DNA of 55,303 nt from an uncultured SAR116 cluster alpha proteobacterium. Lineage in GTDB: Bacteria > Pseudomonadota > Alphaproteobacteria > Puniceispirillales > GCA-002684695. The DNA lies in NCBI GenBank assembly GCA_902532475.1, contig CACAIE010000009.1:1-55303 (forward strand). The letters are read 5' to 3'. The position numbers were made by a program, and so were the translations under genes. Below the pieces are notes generated by a model. That model was not told where the DNA came from. It searched no databases and saw only the letters and a program-made list of their open reading frames with translations. Shown here piece by piece: positions 35,961-44,186 of this stretch (its first letter is position 1; every line of letters begins with the position of its first letter).

Positions 35961-36860
35961 ATGATTAAATCAAATCAACCAAAACTCAATAATTTTATTT
36001 TTCTTTCTACTTTATTTTTGGTTTTAGGTTGGTTGGTAGCTAAAGGTGGAGAAACGAAGAAAGTATCAAACGCAAATATAAATTTAGATCCAAACTTTAA
36101 AATTTTTCAGGCATTAGTAATTTCCGGTTATCCTATTCAAGGAAACTTAATCATAGCTAAAACGGACCCATCTAACAAAGTTCAACTTAATGATGATAGA
36201 ATTGAAATTGATGAAAGTGGAGTTTTTGTAGTTGGTTTTCATCGTGATGACAGTAAAGTATCAATCCTTACCATTATAAATAAAAACAAGAAAACTTTCA
36301 AAACTAGCCTAAAGCCAATCCAGAGAAAATATAATATCCAGCATATTGATGGACTGAAACAGTCAATGGTAACACCTCCTCAAGAAGTTATTGATAGAAT
36401 TACAAATGATAGAAAAATGGTTAATGAGGCCAGAAATATTAGATGGATTAATATAGGTGACTTTGTTCTTGGGTTTGACTGGCCACTGCAAGGTCCAATT
36501 TCTGGAGTTTATGGAAGTCAACGCATCCTTAATGGAATTCCTAAATCTCCCCATTTTGGTATAGATATTTCGGTTCCAAAGGGGACACCTGTATTAGCTC
36601 CAGCAAGTGGAATTGTTTCTCTTGCTGAAAACCTATACTATTCAGGGTATACAGTGATTTTGAACCATGGACTAAAAGTAAATTCAACTTTCCTTCATTT
36701 AGATGAAATAAAAGTGGGGGTTGGAGATAAAGTAAATCGAGGAGACTTAATTGGATTTTCAGGAAATTCAGGTAGATCTACAGGCCCTCATCTAGATTGG
36801 AGAATTGACTGGAATGGGAGAAGATTAGATGCGGCTATGCTAGCTGGTCCAATGGAATAA
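35961..36860 (+). CDS. M23-family (LytM-like) peptidoglycan metallopeptidase
   Basis: A 299-residue exported M23 peptidase with an N-terminal hydrophobic segment (residues about 11-27, NFIFLSTLFLVLGWLVAKG). The zinc-binding region HFGIDISVPKGTPVLAP supplies His and Asp, followed by NHGLKVNSTFLHLDEI. The last expected ligand motif HxH reads HLD in STGPHLDWRIDW, so the third zinc ligand would be Asp or the protein could be catalytically altered. HLD variants occur in alphaproteobacterial homologues as far as I recall. It probably cuts or binds peptidoglycan in the periplasm. It is divergent from the dioxygenase gene. Confidence 0.87.
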   Translation: MIKSNQPKLNNFIFLSTLFLVLGWLVAKGGETKKVSNANINLDPNFKIFQALVISGYPIQGNLIIAKTDPSNKVQLNDDRIEIDESGVFVVGFHRDDSKVSILTIINKNKKTFKTSLKPIQRKYNIQHIDGLKQSMVTPPQEVIDRITNDRKMVNEARNIRWINIGDFVLGFDWPLQGPISGVYGSQRILNGIPKSPHFGIDISVPKGTPVLAPASGIVSLAENLYYSGYTVILNHGLKVNSTFLHLDEIKVGVGDKVNRGDLIGFSGNSGRSTGPHLDWRIDWNGRRLDAAMLAGPME

Positions 36861-36946
36861 TTATGATGTTTAGATTCGATTAGCTTGGAGTTTCGTAATT
36901 CACATATTAGTATATAGATTAGATAATTTTAATTTTATACCAAACC

Positions 36947-37705
36947 ATGACAGTAAACTTTAGATCTATATTTGATGTTACTTATTCAGAATGGCTTGAA
37001 GGATTAGGCATTATTGAAGCTGAAATACCTGACGCAGTTATTTTAGAGGGGTCTTGGTGGCGAGAAGATCGACAGAAAGATAGATTATCTTATTTAGAAA
37101 ATGTTAGAGAACTCAATTTTCCAGATATTTTTTGGGGAAAATGGAAAAATAAAAAAATTATTTTTTGTATGGCTTATGGGGCTGCTAGAGCAGTGGAAAT
37201 TTCCCATATATTTTCATTTTTAGGATGTAAACTAGTTATCCAAATAGGTACTTGCGGGGGCTTACAGTCTCATCTTTCCCCAGGAGATATAATTTTACCA
37301 GATGAAATCAGTTGTGAGGACGGTGTATCTAAACATTATTTAAATAATACCAAAATTCATGCAAATGAAGAATGGATAACTCGTTCAAAAGAATTACTAA
37401 CCAAAAGAGGTTGTAATGTTTATGTGGGCAAACATGTAACTTTTTCATCTTTATTCGCTGAAACTGTTGAAATGTATAAATCTTGGCATAGTTCAGGTTT
37501 TTTAAGTGTTGAGATGGAGACAGCAGCAACACTTGCAGCTGCAAAAAAGTTTGGAGTAGAGGGTCTTTCAATAATTGTTGTTTGGGACGAACTGACTGCT
37601 GGTAGGAGGTTTCTAGATCCTTTAAACAAAACGGAATTGGAAAACTTACATAAAAGTAACCAAGATGTTTATGAAGTCGCTTTAGAGCTATGTTTAGAAG
37701 TCTAG
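36947..37705 (+). CDS. Nucleoside phosphorylase/nucleosidase (PNP_UDP_1 family)
   Basis: A 252-residue member of the purine nucleoside phosphorylase/uridine phosphorylase family. Typical segments are FCMAYGAARAVEISH, IQIGTCGGLQSHLSPGDIILP and the nucleoside-binding VEMETAATLAAAKKFG. The following VVWDEL replaces the usual VSD. The enzyme would split nucleosides to base and sugar phosphate, supplying purine or pyrimidine base. It lies upstream of a small gene and adenine deaminase, which points to purine nucleosides as substrate, but the exact base cannot be told. Confidence 0.85.
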   Translation: MTVNFRSIFDVTYSEWLEGLGIIEAEIPDAVILEGSWWREDRQKDRLSYLENVRELNFPDIFWGKWKNKKIIFCMAYGAARAVEISHIFSFLGCKLVIQIGTCGGLQSHLSPGDIILPDEISCEDGVSKHYLNNTKIHANEEWITRSKELLTKRGCNVYVGKHVTFSSLFAETVEMYKSWHSSGFLSVEMETAATLAAAKKFGVEGLSIIVVWDELTAGRRFLDPLNKTELENLHKSNQDVYEVALELCLEV

Positions 37706-37835
37706 TGATGCTTTTGGTTGATCAAGTTTAAAATAATATAATATTTTATTATTCAAAAAATTATAGTCTGGTAGAATTAAATTTGTTTTTATAATATTAG
37801 AAAAATGCTTCACAAGTAATTGGTGGATTTTAATT

Positions 37836-38111
37836 GTGTCTGAATTAAAAATTAAACAGCTTTCAAATGATTTATACGAAGTGACTGTTTATGCAGATGC
37901 AACAACTACTCATAAAGTAACTGTAACCGATGAAACTCATCTTAAATTAACCAATAATAAACGTACTAAAAGCCAACTCTTGGAAAGATCTTTTGAATTT
38001 CTCTTAAAGCGTGAACCAAATACTTCAATTTTATTTGCGTTTGAAATACAGGTAATTTCAAATTATTTTGAAGATTATGAAAATCACGTTCGTTTGTGGA
38101 GTCAAAGTTGA
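37836..38111 (+). CDS. Small hypothetical protein coupled to adenine deaminase
   Basis: A 91-residue soluble protein starting at GTG (GGTGGA upstream), with no recognised family. The N-terminal half is predicted beta ([20 protein letters not shown]). The C-terminal half looks helical ([18 protein letters not shown], then an aromatic-rich tail). No signal peptide or membrane segment is seen. Its stop overlaps a TTG start of the adenine deaminase gene in a TTGA junction, so the two are translationally coupled and may act together. Confidence 0.7.
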   Translation: MSELKIKQLSNDLYEVTVYADATTTHKVTVTDETHLKLTNNKRTKSQLLERSFEFLLKREPNTSILFAFEIQVISNYFEDYENHVRLWSQS

Positions 38112-39802
38112 CTGATTTAAAAAGTAAAATCCTTCAAGGCCGCGGGTCTAAAAAAGTAGAAATGGTTTTGAGGGGAGGAAAAATTTTTGATTTGATTACC
38201 GGCAATTTTCTTGAAGGTGATGTTGGAATCTGCGGTGATACAATTGTTGGTACATGTGACACTTATGAGGCAAAAAAAATTATTGATGTCAGTGGTTTAT
38301 TTTTGGTTCCAGGGTTCATAGATACCCATCTTCATATAGAGAGTTCAATGGTTACACCATTTGAATTTGAACGTTGTGTATTGCCGCTTGGTATTACAAC
38401 TGTAATTTGTGATCCTCATGAAATAGCAAACGTTGCTGGGATTAAAGGTATTGAGTACTTTCAAAAGGCAAGTGAGCAAACCATTATGGATATTTTTGTT
38501 CAATTGTCATCTTGTGTTCCTTCAACGGCAATGGAAACATCAGGAGCAAATATAACTGCGTCACAATTAAAAAAATTAATGGGTCATAAGAGTGGTATAG
38601 GTTTATCTGAAATGATGAATTATCCAGGGGTTATTAATTGTGATCAAGATGTAATCAATAAATTAGAGATTTTTCAAAAGGGCCATGTAGACGGTCACGC
38701 CCCACGATTGTCTGGCAAAGATTTAAATGCATATATTGCAGGTGGAATAAAGACTGAGCATGAGGCTACTACAAAAAACGAAGCACTGGAAAAATTACAA
38801 AAGGGTATGCGCATACTCATTAGGGAGGGATCAGTAAGCAAAGACCTTAAAGCTTTACACTCTATTCTTAATGACCAAACATCGCCGTATATTTGCCTTT
38901 GCACAGATGATAGGAATCCCCTTGATATATCTGAACATGGTCATATTGATTATATGATAAGAACTTTAATCAGTTTAGGTGTTAAGCCTTTAAACGCCTA
39001 CAGATCAGCTTCATTGTCAGCTGCCGAAGCCTTTGGGTTAACTGACAGGGGTATTATAGCTCCAGGTAAAAAAGCAGATGTTGTGGCAGTTCAAAATTTA
39101 GATACTTGCAAAGCAAAACTCGTGTTATGTGGTGGAAAGGTTATAGATGAAAAATCTTTTTCTTCTAAAAATATTATACCCTCAATAGGGCGCAAATCTG
39201 TTAAGTCTCAACTTTTGGATGAAACAAAATTCATCGTTAATGATCAATCTGAGTCAACAAATGTCATAGGAATAATTGAAGGAAAGATCATCACAGATCA
39301 TTTGAATGAAAGTATCCCAATTATTAAAGGTGACAAAAAACCTGATGTTTCAAGAGACCTCATTAGAGTGACGGTTATAGAAAGGCATGGCAAAAACAAT
39401 AACATTGCAAATGGCTTTGTTCATGGATTTGGACTTCAAAAGGGAGCGATAGCGTCTACAGTGGCTCATGACCATCATAATATTGTAGCTATAGGTGTTG
39501 ATTACAAGGACATGACTATAGCTTGTAATAGGATTAAAGAAATTGAGGGAGGATTTGTAATTGCTTCAGAAGGAGAAGTAATCTCTGAATTGCCATTGCC
39601 AATTGCAGGGCTAATGAGTTTAAATAGCTTTGAAGATGTTAGAGACGCTCTCATTGATCTCAGAAAATCAGCTAGAGATTTAGGCGTCAAAATTGAAGAA
39701 CCTTTCCTTCAACTAGCTTTTCTTGCGTTGCCAGTGATTCCTTCTTTGAAAATAACTGATTTTGGATTGGTGGATGTCGAAAAATTTAAAATTATTAAAT
39801 AA
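38108..39802 (+). CDS. ade: Adenine deaminase
   Basis: A metal-dependent amidohydrolase of about 564 residues that converts adenine to hypoxanthine and ammonia. It has the AdeC-type segments [17 protein letters not shown] (metal-binding HxH), [15 protein letters not shown], and [15 protein letters not shown]. Also present are [13 protein letters not shown] and the C-terminal adenine-deaminase domain with [12 protein letters not shown] and [14 protein letters not shown] at 38096 is possible, but TTG at 38108 has GGAG six bases before it and overlaps the upstream stop. With guaC and the phosphorylase nearby it completes a route from adenine nucleosides to IMP precursors. Confidence 0.95.
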   Translation: MTDLKSKILQGRGSKKVEMVLRGGKIFDLITGNFLEGDVGICGDTIVGTCDTYEAKKIIDVSGLFLVPGFIDTHLHIESSMVTPFEFERCVLPLGITTVICDPHEIANVAGIKGIEYFQKASEQTIMDIFVQLSSCVPSTAMETSGANITASQLKKLMGHKSGIGLSEMMNYPGVINCDQDVINKLEIFQKGHVDGHAPRLSGKDLNAYIAGGIKTEHEATTKNEALEKLQKGMRILIREGSVSKDLKALHSILNDQTSPYICLCTDDRNPLDISEHGHIDYMIRTLISLGVKPLNAYRSASLSAAEAFGLTDRGIIAPGKKADVVAVQNLDTCKAKLVLCGGKVIDEKSFSSKNIIPSIGRKSVKSQLLDETKFIVNDQSESTNVIGIIEGKIITDHLNESIPIIKGDKKPDVSRDLIRVTVIERHGKNNNIANGFVHGFGLQKGAIASTVAHDHHNIVAIGVDYKDMTIACNRIKEIEGGFVIASEGEVISELPLPIAGLMSLNSFEDVRDALIDLRKSARDLGVKIEEPFLQLAFLALPVIPSLKITDFGLVDVEKFKIIK

Positions 39803-39844
39803 TCTAAGTTATAATATCTTTAAATTAAGATTGGAGTGTTAATT

Positions 39845-40264
39845 GTGAAAAAATTGAGAATACTTTTAATTCTAACTTCAATTTTATTTTCTAAATTCTC
39901 TTTTGCAGATGTAGAAAAGATTAATAATGAGCAATTAAAAAACTTAATCGGCAGTAAAGCAATTCCATTAATAGACATCAGGACACCAAAGGAATGGCTA
40001 GAGACTGGTGTTATTAAAGGCAGTCATTTAATTACATTTTTTGATGAGAATGGAAAATTTAATTTAGATGAATGGTTGCCAAAATTAGAAAAAATTGTAG
40101 ATAAAAAAGATCCATTTATTTTAATTTGCAGGAGTGGAAGAAGAAGCAGTTTAGTAGCAATGTTTTTAGATAAAGAACTCTCTTACAAAGAAATCTTGGA
40201 TGCAACAGATGGAATGAGGGAATGGAAGAAGGCAAATAATTTAACTATTCATCCAAAATTATAA
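39845..40264 (+). CDS. Exported rhodanese-domain protein
   Basis: A protein of about 139 residues with a signal peptide (KLRILLILTSILFSKFSFA, cleavage before DVE) and one rhodanese domain. The domain has IPLIDIRTPKEWLETGVIKGSHLI and the active-site loop LICRSGRRSSLVAMF with catalytic Cys. It should act in the periplasm in sulfur transfer or as a thiol-binding protein. The GTG at 39845 is chosen because GGAG lies eight bases upstream; an earlier GTG at 39836 overlaps that ribosome site. It is convergent with the cytochrome b561 gene. Confidence 0.87.
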   Translation: MKKLRILLILTSILFSKFSFADVEKINNEQLKNLIGSKAIPLIDIRTPKEWLETGVIKGSHLITFFDENGKFNLDEWLPKLEKIVDKKDPFILICRSGRRSSLVAMFLDKELSYKEILDATDGMREWKKANNLTIHPKL

Positions 40265-40276
40265 AAACTCAAATTC

Positions 40277-40834
40277 CTAATCATTTTGAAAAATATTCAT
40301 ACTTCGCCATACGTTATATTTATCCTTATAAATTATTACGTGAACTAATGACCCTAGTAGATGGATTGAAAAAACACTACAAAGGATCATTGTCATAAAA
40401 AAATGAGCGTTAACGAAATTGTCATACATAATTAAATCTTCCTCAACTAATCTAGGCAAGGTAAATAACCCGAGGAAAATAACATCACTTCCTCCAGTCC
40501 ATGTAATTATCATTCCTTGAATAGGTATAACAATAATTAATAAATATAGAATAATGTGAACGAATTTTGACGCAATTCTGTGAATAATATTTAGGTCATT
40601 TCTTGAGGGGCTAGGATTATAAAACTTCCAGGCTAGACGACAAAATATAAGAAATAAAATAATTGTCCCAAAAATTTTGTGGAAATGAATTAGCTCCCCC
40701 TTTTCAGAGCTTACATTCATAAAATGGAGGTTAATACCAAAAAAAACTTGCAGTAAAATAAATACAGCCATCACCCAATGCAATGTTTTTGCAACTAATC
40801 CCCATGAGTTTTGTGAACCTTTTAAATGTATCAT
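40277..40834 (-). CDS. Cytochrome b561-family membrane protein
   Basis: A 185-residue di-haem cytochrome b561 with four predicted membrane helices (about 10-35, 48-68, 83-108, 135-165). The first helix carries KTLHWVMAVFIL, the second begins HFHKIFGTIILFLIFCRL, and the third follows FVHIILYLLIIVIPIQG. The fourth has MTMILCSVFSIHLLGSLVHVIIYKDK. The conserved histidines (in LHW, HFHK, VHI, IHLLGSLVH) are candidates for haem ligation. It probably oxidises quinol or relays electrons to a periplasmic partner. Upstream lies a 57-residue membrane peptide gene on the other strand. Confidence 0.9.
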   Translation of the reverse strand: MIHLKGSQNSWGLVAKTLHWVMAVFILLQVFFGINLHFMNVSSEKGELIHFHKIFGTIILFLIFCRLAWKFYNPSPSRNDLNIIHRIASKFVHIILYLLIIVIPIQGMIITWTGGSDVIFLGLFTLPRLVEEDLIMYDNFVNAHFFMTMILCSVFSIHLLGSLVHVIIYKDKYNVWRSMNIFQND

Positions 40835-40927
40835 AATTAATTATATTTTATATTTTCAAAATAGATGATAACTTTAAGTAAAATAATACAATAACATTTG
40901 TTATAATTTAATACTTAAGCCCCTAGT

Positions 40928-41101
40928 ATGTCTAAAATTATTATATTGGTAATTTTATCTTTGTTTTTTTTATTTATGGTGACTAAACTATTTCCGATTA
41001 TTCTTAGACTTTTCCGCTCATTGATTAATTCTCCTATTGCAAGAGGCTTTATTTTTCAAGCTATCATCAGGCTGATCAGGTTTTTAATATTCAGGCGCTA
41101 A
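40928..41101 (+). CDS. 57-residue single-pass membrane peptide
   Basis: A short reading frame, ATG to TAA, encodes a 57-residue peptide. It has a strongly hydrophobic N terminus (SKIIILVILSLFFLFMV) followed by an arginine-dotted amphipathic helix (KLFPIILRLFRSLI, then RLIRFLIFRR). The pattern of arginines every three to four residues and the lack of long non-coding codons support translation, but no family is recognised. It fits exactly in the gap between the b561 gene (divergent) and the aminotransferase gene (convergent, eight bases away). It may be a membrane-anchored regulator or a small component of an envelope complex. Confidence 0.55.
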   Translation: MSKIIILVILSLFFLFMVTKLFPIILRLFRSLINSPIARGFIFQAIIRLIRFLIFRR

Positions 41102-41109
41102 TTTAAGAA

Positions 41110-42441
41110 TTAATTTATTGAATTTATAGTATCGGTCAGGGATTTATCTAATTTTAAAACCATTTCATCAATGTGGCTTTCTTCAATTATAAAAGGGGGA
41201 GCTAATAGCACGTGATCGCCTTTTTGCCCGTCTACTGTGCCTCCTGAAGGGTAACAAATCAGGCCGTTTTCGAATGCAGAAGCTTTGAATTTTTTATGGA
41301 AACCAATTGACGCATCAAATGCTTCGTTAGTATCTCTGTTTTTGACAAATTCCATGCCAATAAACAAACCTCTCCCTCTTATATCGCCTATAAATGGATT
41401 TTGAGAGAACTTATTTCTTAATTGATTCATTAATTGCTCTCCCATTTTAGAAACTCTCTCTGGAAATTTATTTTGAATAATTTTATTTAAAACGGCTTTA
41501 GCTGCAGAACATGCAACAGGATGACCTAAATAGGTATGACCATGTTGAAAAAAACCTGAACCTTCTGAAATAGTATCAAATATATTTTTGCTGCAAAGCA
41601 TTGCCCCTATAGGCTGGTAACCTCCTCCAAGACCTTTAGCAATTGCCACTATGTCTGGAGAAATTTCTTCATATTCACAAGCAAAAAGGTTTCCTGTCCT
41701 TCCCATCCCACACATTACTTCATCTAAAATTAATAATACTTCATATTTATCACAGATTTCACGAATTCTTTTAAAGTATCCATCAACAGCTGTAACCGCT
41801 CCTAAAGTTGACCCAACAACAGTTTCAGCAACAAAGGCCATTACAGTTTCAGGGCCAAGTTTAAGTATCTCTTGTTCTAAAAAATTTGCTGATCGTTGCC
41901 CGTATTCGAAGTCACTTTCACTATCTAATTTTTCTCTAAAAGCAAAGCAAGGCTCAATGTGGTTTGATTTGAATAAAATAGGTGAGAAGGGCCTTCTTCT
42001 TAATTCGTTCCCTCCAACAGCTAGTGCCCCAAGAGTATTGCCGTGGTAGCTTTGACGTCTAGCAATTATATTACTCTTATTTATTTCACCTCGTTCAACA
42101 AAATATTGTCTTGCTAATTTTATGGAGGCCTCTATAGCCTCTGACCCTCCAGATACGAAGTATACTTTATCAATTTTTGTTGGAGAGTTTTTAATTAATA
42201 ATTCAGCTAGTTCTTCAGCTGGTTCAGAAGTAAAAAAACTATTATGCGCAAATGCAATTTGAGATATTTGTTTTTTAATAGCTTCATTCACATCACTATC
42301 GCCATGACCAAGACATGAAACGGCAGCTCCACCTGAACCATCAAAATATTTTTTGCCATCTTTATCTGTTATATAACAACCCGATGCTGATTTAGCTAAT
42401 GGTACTGTTATTCTTGAATGACGAGGAAAAACATATGACAT
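41110..42441 (-). CDS. Class III (omega) aminotransferase
   Basis: A PLP-dependent class III aminotransferase of about 443 residues. Characteristic segments are YFDGSGGAAVSCLGHGD, FVSGGSEAIEASIKLARQYF, RRQSYHGNTLGALAVGG, LILDEVMCGMGRTG and the PLP lysine in AIAKGLGGGYQPIGAM. A TTG 19 codons upstream extends the frame, but the ATG at 42441 has AAAGG about eight bases before it and matches the usual start of the family. It lies 60 bases after the HcnB-like gene and probably belongs to the same operon, so the flavin dehydrogenase may supply or use its keto acid. The amino donor cannot be told. Confidence 0.92.
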   Translation of the reverse strand: MSYVFPRHSRITVPLAKSASGCYITDKDGKKYFDGSGGAAVSCLGHGDSDVNEAIKKQISQIAFAHNSFFTSEPAEELAELLIKNSPTKIDKVYFVSGGSEAIEASIKLARQYFVERGEINKSNIIARRQSYHGNTLGALAVGGNELRRRPFSPILFKSNHIEPCFAFREKLDSESDFEYGQRSANFLEQEILKLGPETVMAFVAETVVGSTLGAVTAVDGYFKRIREICDKYEVLLILDEVMCGMGRTGNLFACEYEEISPDIVAIAKGLGGGYQPIGAMLCSKNIFDTISEGSGFFQHGHTYLGHPVACSAAKAVLNKIIQNKFPERVSKMGEQLMNQLRNKFSQNPFIGDIRGRGLFIGMEFVKNRDTNEAFDASIGFHKKFKASAFENGLICYPSGGTVDGQKGDHVLLAPPFIIEESHIDEMVLKLDKSLTDTINSIN

Positions 42442-42501
42442 ATCAAAACCTTTTTCAATAAAGCTAAGGATCATAGAATTAAAGGATTTCTTAGTCAAAT
42501 T

Positions 42502-43899
42502 CTATAAAATATTTTGCTTTTTATCCATTGAATATTCTTCTAAAGATGATAATTCTTTTATTGTAATAGGTTTTGTAGGAGGTCTCAAACGGAAATAACC
42601 AACTTCGTCTAGGTTTTTATTTTGACGCAATGCAATTATGGTTTGAACAGTCAATCCGCAAAGTCTTCCTTGACAATTACCCATTCCAGCTCGGCAATAA
42701 GATTTCAATTGGTTGAGCCCACTTATTCCTAATTTAATTGAATTTTCAATTTCGGATTTATTAACGTTCTCACACCGGCACACAATTTCATTGTTATTAT
42801 TTGGAACTAAAAATTTTGTATCTAGTTGAAACAAAATATCCAGAAATGGTTGCAAACTTTTATCTTTTAAAAATTGTAGCCAAACAAAAAGTTTTGAAAA
42901 GCTTGTTGTTTTTTTAAGTTTTTTTCCAATATCTAACGCTACTATTCGGCCTGAGGTTAAAGAAGCATTCACTCCCCCAATGGCTCCATTATCACCTGCT
43001 ACATAAATTCCATTAATTGAAGATTCTCCAGTGAGAGATAGAGTTGGATGCCAACAGTATTGAAATTGACTCCAGTGGTGTTTTATGCCTGTAGCCATTG
43101 TCAGGTTGGTGTTTGGTATAATACCTTGGTGCAAGAATATATTTTGTGTATCTATTTTTAAACTTTCTTCATTTGAGAGAGTAATTTCTATACCTTGTGC
43201 TTTTTCCTTTCCTAAAATAGATAAATTTTTAACTCTTTTATAAACTTTAGTATGTTTTGAAATATACTTAATCCAACGTAAGCCCTGCCATAATAAATTA
43301 AAATTTATTAGTGCAGGAAAAAAATAGGGAATAGAAAAATATAATTGCTTAAGTCTTGAAGTATCTAATACAGCTTTTACTTTGAAGCCAGCTTTCAAAT
43401 ATTGATAAACAGTTAGATATAGCAATGGTCCACAGCCAACAAAAACACAATTGTCAGCGCCAACAGAAAATGATTTTAGTAAAGTTTGGGCAGCTCCAAC
43501 TGACATAACACCTGGTAAAGTCCAACCAGTAATTGGCATCGCCCTTTCATATGCGCCACCACATATAACAATAAATTTTGATTTTATAATACCTGTCAAT
43601 CCATTCCTTTTAAAGCAAACTTCCTTGTTTTCTGTTATTTGCCATACGCTTGTTTCTGACCAATGTTCTATACCGCTTGAAATAAATCTCTCGTATAGAT
43701 GCTTTCCTTTTAAATAATCTTTTCCCAGGAAACCTTTGTTTCCGTCAAGGTTTTCTGCAATTGACTTATAAATTTGACCGCCAACTTGACTTTGTTCATC
43801 TATAACCAAAACATTTAAGCCAAGTTCATATGCAGTTAATGAAGTGCTAATTCCAGCTGGGCCACTCCCAATGACAATAATATCAAATATATCTTTCAT
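42502..43899 (-). CDS. HcnB/OoxA-like FAD/NAD(P) dehydrogenase alpha subunit with BFD-type 2Fe-2S domain
   Basis: A 465-residue subunit of the hydrogen cyanide synthase HcnB, opine oxidase OoxA and D-hydroxyproline dehydrogenase alpha family. It begins with an FAD-binding motif (IIVIGSGPAGIST) and has a second dinucleotide site (CVFVGCGPLLYL). The C-terminal bacterioferritin-associated-ferredoxin-like domain has cysteines in CRCENV and in YCRAGMGNCQGRLC. This family oxidises amine or amino-acid substrates together with a DAO-type subunit and a small 2Fe-2S subunit. Both partners are encoded just upstream, with 4-base overlap to the 2Fe-2S subunit gene. Confidence 0.88.
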   Translation of the reverse strand: MKDIFDIIVIGSGPAGISTSLTAYELGLNVLVIDEQSQVGGQIYKSIAENLDGNKGFLGKDYLKGKHLYERFISSGIEHWSETSVWQITENKEVCFKRNGLTGIIKSKFIVICGGAYERAMPITGWTLPGVMSVGAAQTLLKSFSVGADNCVFVGCGPLLYLTVYQYLKAGFKVKAVLDTSRLKQLYFSIPYFFPALINFNLLWQGLRWIKYISKHTKVYKRVKNLSILGKEKAQGIEITLSNEESLKIDTQNIFLHQGIIPNTNLTMATGIKHHWSQFQYCWHPTLSLTGESSINGIYVAGDNGAIGGVNASLTSGRIVALDIGKKLKKTTSFSKLFVWLQFLKDKSLQPFLDILFQLDTKFLVPNNNNEIVCRCENVNKSEIENSIKLGISGLNQLKSYCRAGMGNCQGRLCGLTVQTIIALRQNKNLDEVGYFRLRPPTKPITIKELSSLEEYSMDKKQNIL

Positions 43900-44186
43900 A
43901 ACGAAAAATTTGAAACCTTGTGCCTTTTAACTTGCATATTATTTTTTACAGTCACTTGGCATGATTGAACTGATTGCATTTCGTCAACATCTAATAAGCA
44001 TTCAAAACAAATGCCGATCATGCAATAAGGTCCCCTGTAATTATTTATTTTTGATTCTCGAAAAAAAATTTCACCTGAACGCAATAGGGCTGAAGCTATT
44101 GTTTCTCCATCAAATGCTGTTAATTTTTTTCCTTCAAAGAAAAAAACAATTTCTTTTTTTCTGCTATCTTTTAACTTACGAAACAT
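43896..44186 (-). CDS. HcnA-like 2Fe-2S subunit (gamma) of the flavin dehydrogenase
   Basis: A 96-residue ferredoxin-like protein of the Fer2_4 family, as in HcnA or the gamma subunit of D-hydroxyproline dehydrogenase. It has the segment AFDGETIASALLRSG and cluster-ligand cysteines in YCMIGICFECLLDV and SVQSCQV. It transfers electrons between the two flavoprotein subunits. It overlaps the DAO subunit gene by 11 bases and the HcnB-like gene by 4 bases, so the three are translationally coupled. Confidence 0.88.
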   Translation of the reverse strand: MFRKLKDSRKKEIVFFFEGKKLTAFDGETIASALLRSGEIFFRESKINNYRGPYCMIGICFECLLDVDEMQSVQSCQVTVKNNMQVKRHKVSNFSL

